A stretch of 40,308 nt of DNA, from assembly GCA_023261505.1 (NCBI GenBank), contig JAHFOV010000016.1, forward strand, positions 1 to 40,308, read 5' to 3'. This document shows, piece after piece, positions 39,324 through 40,308 of the stretch (position 1 is the first letter of the stretch; every line of letters begins with the position of its first letter). The notes under the pieces were generated by a model. The model ran no database searches. It was given only the letters and a program-made list of their open reading frames with translations, and was not told the DNA's origin. Position numbers and translations under genes: made by a program. Source of the stretch: Planctomycetota bacterium. GTDB lineage: Bacteria; Planctomycetota; Brocadiia; Brocadiales; Bathyanammoxibiaceae.

Positions 39324-40308
39324 TTATTTTGTAACCACAGTGTCTTTCCGCTTCTGAACATCTTTCGCCCTGACAGGAATACCCTTACCATCCTTCTCCA
39401 TGAGGGAGTCAAAATCTTCCAGTCTAGCAGTAATTATCCTGGGGGACACAAGCCTATCTAGCACCGCCTCCTGGGTCTTTAACCCGTTGCCGGTAATGCT
39501 TATAACTATTGACTCATCCTTGGGGATTATTCCTTGCTCTATGAGTTTCTTAGTAACAGCCACAGTGACGCCACCAGCAGTCTCTGTGAAGATGCCCTCG
39601 GTACGGGCTAGTAGCTTTATTCCCTCTACCAGTTCATCGTCGCTAGCATCCTCAGCCCAGCCGCCGCTGTCCCTTATGGTCTTTATGGCATGGTAGCCAT
39701 CGGCAGGGTTACCAATGGCTATAGACTGAGCAATTGTGTGAGGTTTCACAGGCTTTATATTATCCCATTGGTTTTTTACCGCCGTAGAGATTGGTGCACT
39801 TCCTAAGGCCTGGGCACCATAAAGCTTAGTATCAGGTGTTTTTATAAAACCTAGCAGGGCGAATTCCTTTATAGCCTTTGCTATCTTCAGGATGAGTGAA
39901 CCTCCCGCCATAGGCACTACAATGTGCTTGGGTGCCTTCCAACCCAGTTGCTCCACTATCTCGTGACCAAAGGTCTTGGAGCCTTCGGCATAGAAGGGCC
40001 TTATATTTATATTGACGAAGGCCCAACCATACTTACCCGCTATCTCTGAACACAGACGGTTGACACCGTCGTAATTGCCGTTTACGCCTATAACATTTGG
40101 ACCATAAACAAGCGTGCCTATAATCTTGCCTTGTTCTAAGTTGGCAGGCATGAATATATAACTTTCCAGGCCGGCCTGAGCTGCCTGTGCAGCTACAGAA
40201 TTGCCCAGATTCCCCGTGGTGGCGCAGGCCACCGTCTTAAAGCCAAATTCCTTAGCCTTTGCTAGCGCAACAGAGACCACGCGATCTTTAAAACTCCATG
40301 TAGGATAG
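39324..40308 (-). CDS. thrC: Threonine synthase, N-terminus beyond the window
   Basis: The frame enters from the right edge and ends with TAA at 39324 (about 328 residues seen). The first residues read YPTWSFKDRVV, the PLP-binding lysine motif (SFKD) of threonine synthase, which makes threonine from phosphohomoserine. TTGNLGNSVAAQAAQAG is the cofactor phosphate loop and SITGNGLKTQEAVL is near the C-terminus. The apparent GTG start at 40280 is after the PLP Lys, so the real start is outside the window. It leads into the ThiS/MoaD-like gene. Confidence 0.93.
   Translation of the reverse strand, partial: YPTWSFKDRVVSVALAKAKEFGFKTVACATTGNLGNSVAAQAAQAGLESYIFMPANLEQGKIIGTLVYGPNVIGVNGNYDGVNRLCSEIAGKYGWAFVNINIRPFYAEGSKTFGHEIVEQLGWKAPKHIVVPMAGGSLILKIAKAIKEFALLGFIKTPDTKLYGAQALGSAPISTAVKNQWDNIKPVKPHTIAQSIAIGNPADGYHAIKTIRDSGGWAEDASDDELVEGIKLLARTEGIFTETAGGVTVAVTKKLIEQGIIPKDESIVISITGNGLKTQEAVLDRLVSPRIITARLEDFDSLMEKDGKGIPVRAKDVQKRKDTVVTK

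Overview
The window comes from a diderm (Gram-negative) bacterium. It carries an almost complete type II secretion system with a lipoprotein secretin, an LpxL/HtrB-like acyltransferase and outer-membrane-type lipoproteins. Frequent ATA and AGG codons, an ADP-forming acyl-CoA synthetase, histidine-utilisation genes, a ComB homologue and abundant small palindromes suggest an uncultured, probably anaerobic lineage such as Planctomycetota, Desulfobacterota or Nitrospirota relatives. I cannot fix the taxon from the sequence alone. No rRNA, tRNA, transposase, phage gene or CRISPR array was seen.

Layout. 1-3.9 kb (minus): a truncated lipid acyltransferase, a Tes-like radical SAM enzyme, a secreted hypothetical protein, a zinc-type alcohol dehydrogenase and a membrane protein. 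3.9-6.8 kb: a Zn/Cd/Pb-type P-type ATPase with its own promoter and terminator, then a DJ-1/PfpI protein. 7.1-11.2 kb (plus): an operon of a 1-phosphofructokinase-family kinase, an ADP-forming acyl-CoA synthetase and a BioD-like/DRTGG protein, ending in a hairpin terminator. 11.3-16.6 kb: a hypothetical protein, comB behind a degenerate tandem array of its own 5' end, a HicB/HicA pair with hicA frameshifted, then hutU and hutI. 16.6-30 kb: the type II secretion locus in two opposed arms (GspH-like, G, E on plus; D, I, J, K, L, M, C, F on minus). Between the arms lies a large secreted M23 peptidase/BACON protein whose promoter spacer contains a G9 tract. 30-33 kb: a cupin, an M50B-like membrane protease, a DNA alkyltransferase and an M48 lipoprotein. 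33-36.1 kb: an AT-rich module of an SMC/Rad50-like ATPase with a zinc-hook motif, a small acidic/basic protein and a divergent GIY-YIG nuclease, abutting a truncated HepT next to an intact-looking MntA. 36.6-40.3 kb: a mobile-looking repeat, an acyl-CoA ligase, a DksA-type zinc-finger protein, a ThiS/MoaD-like protein and a truncated threonine synthase.

The most striking signals are: (1) the candidate phase-variable promoter of the secreted M23 protein, embedded in a secretion locus that could export it; (2) the ATPase/small protein/GIY-YIG nuclease module, whose make-up resembles defence systems such as Septu or Lamassu but which I cannot assign to either; and (3) a family of short palindromes that have entered or altered reading frames (hutI, comB, ogt, the stop codon of the acyl-CoA synthetase) and that built the array in front of comB.
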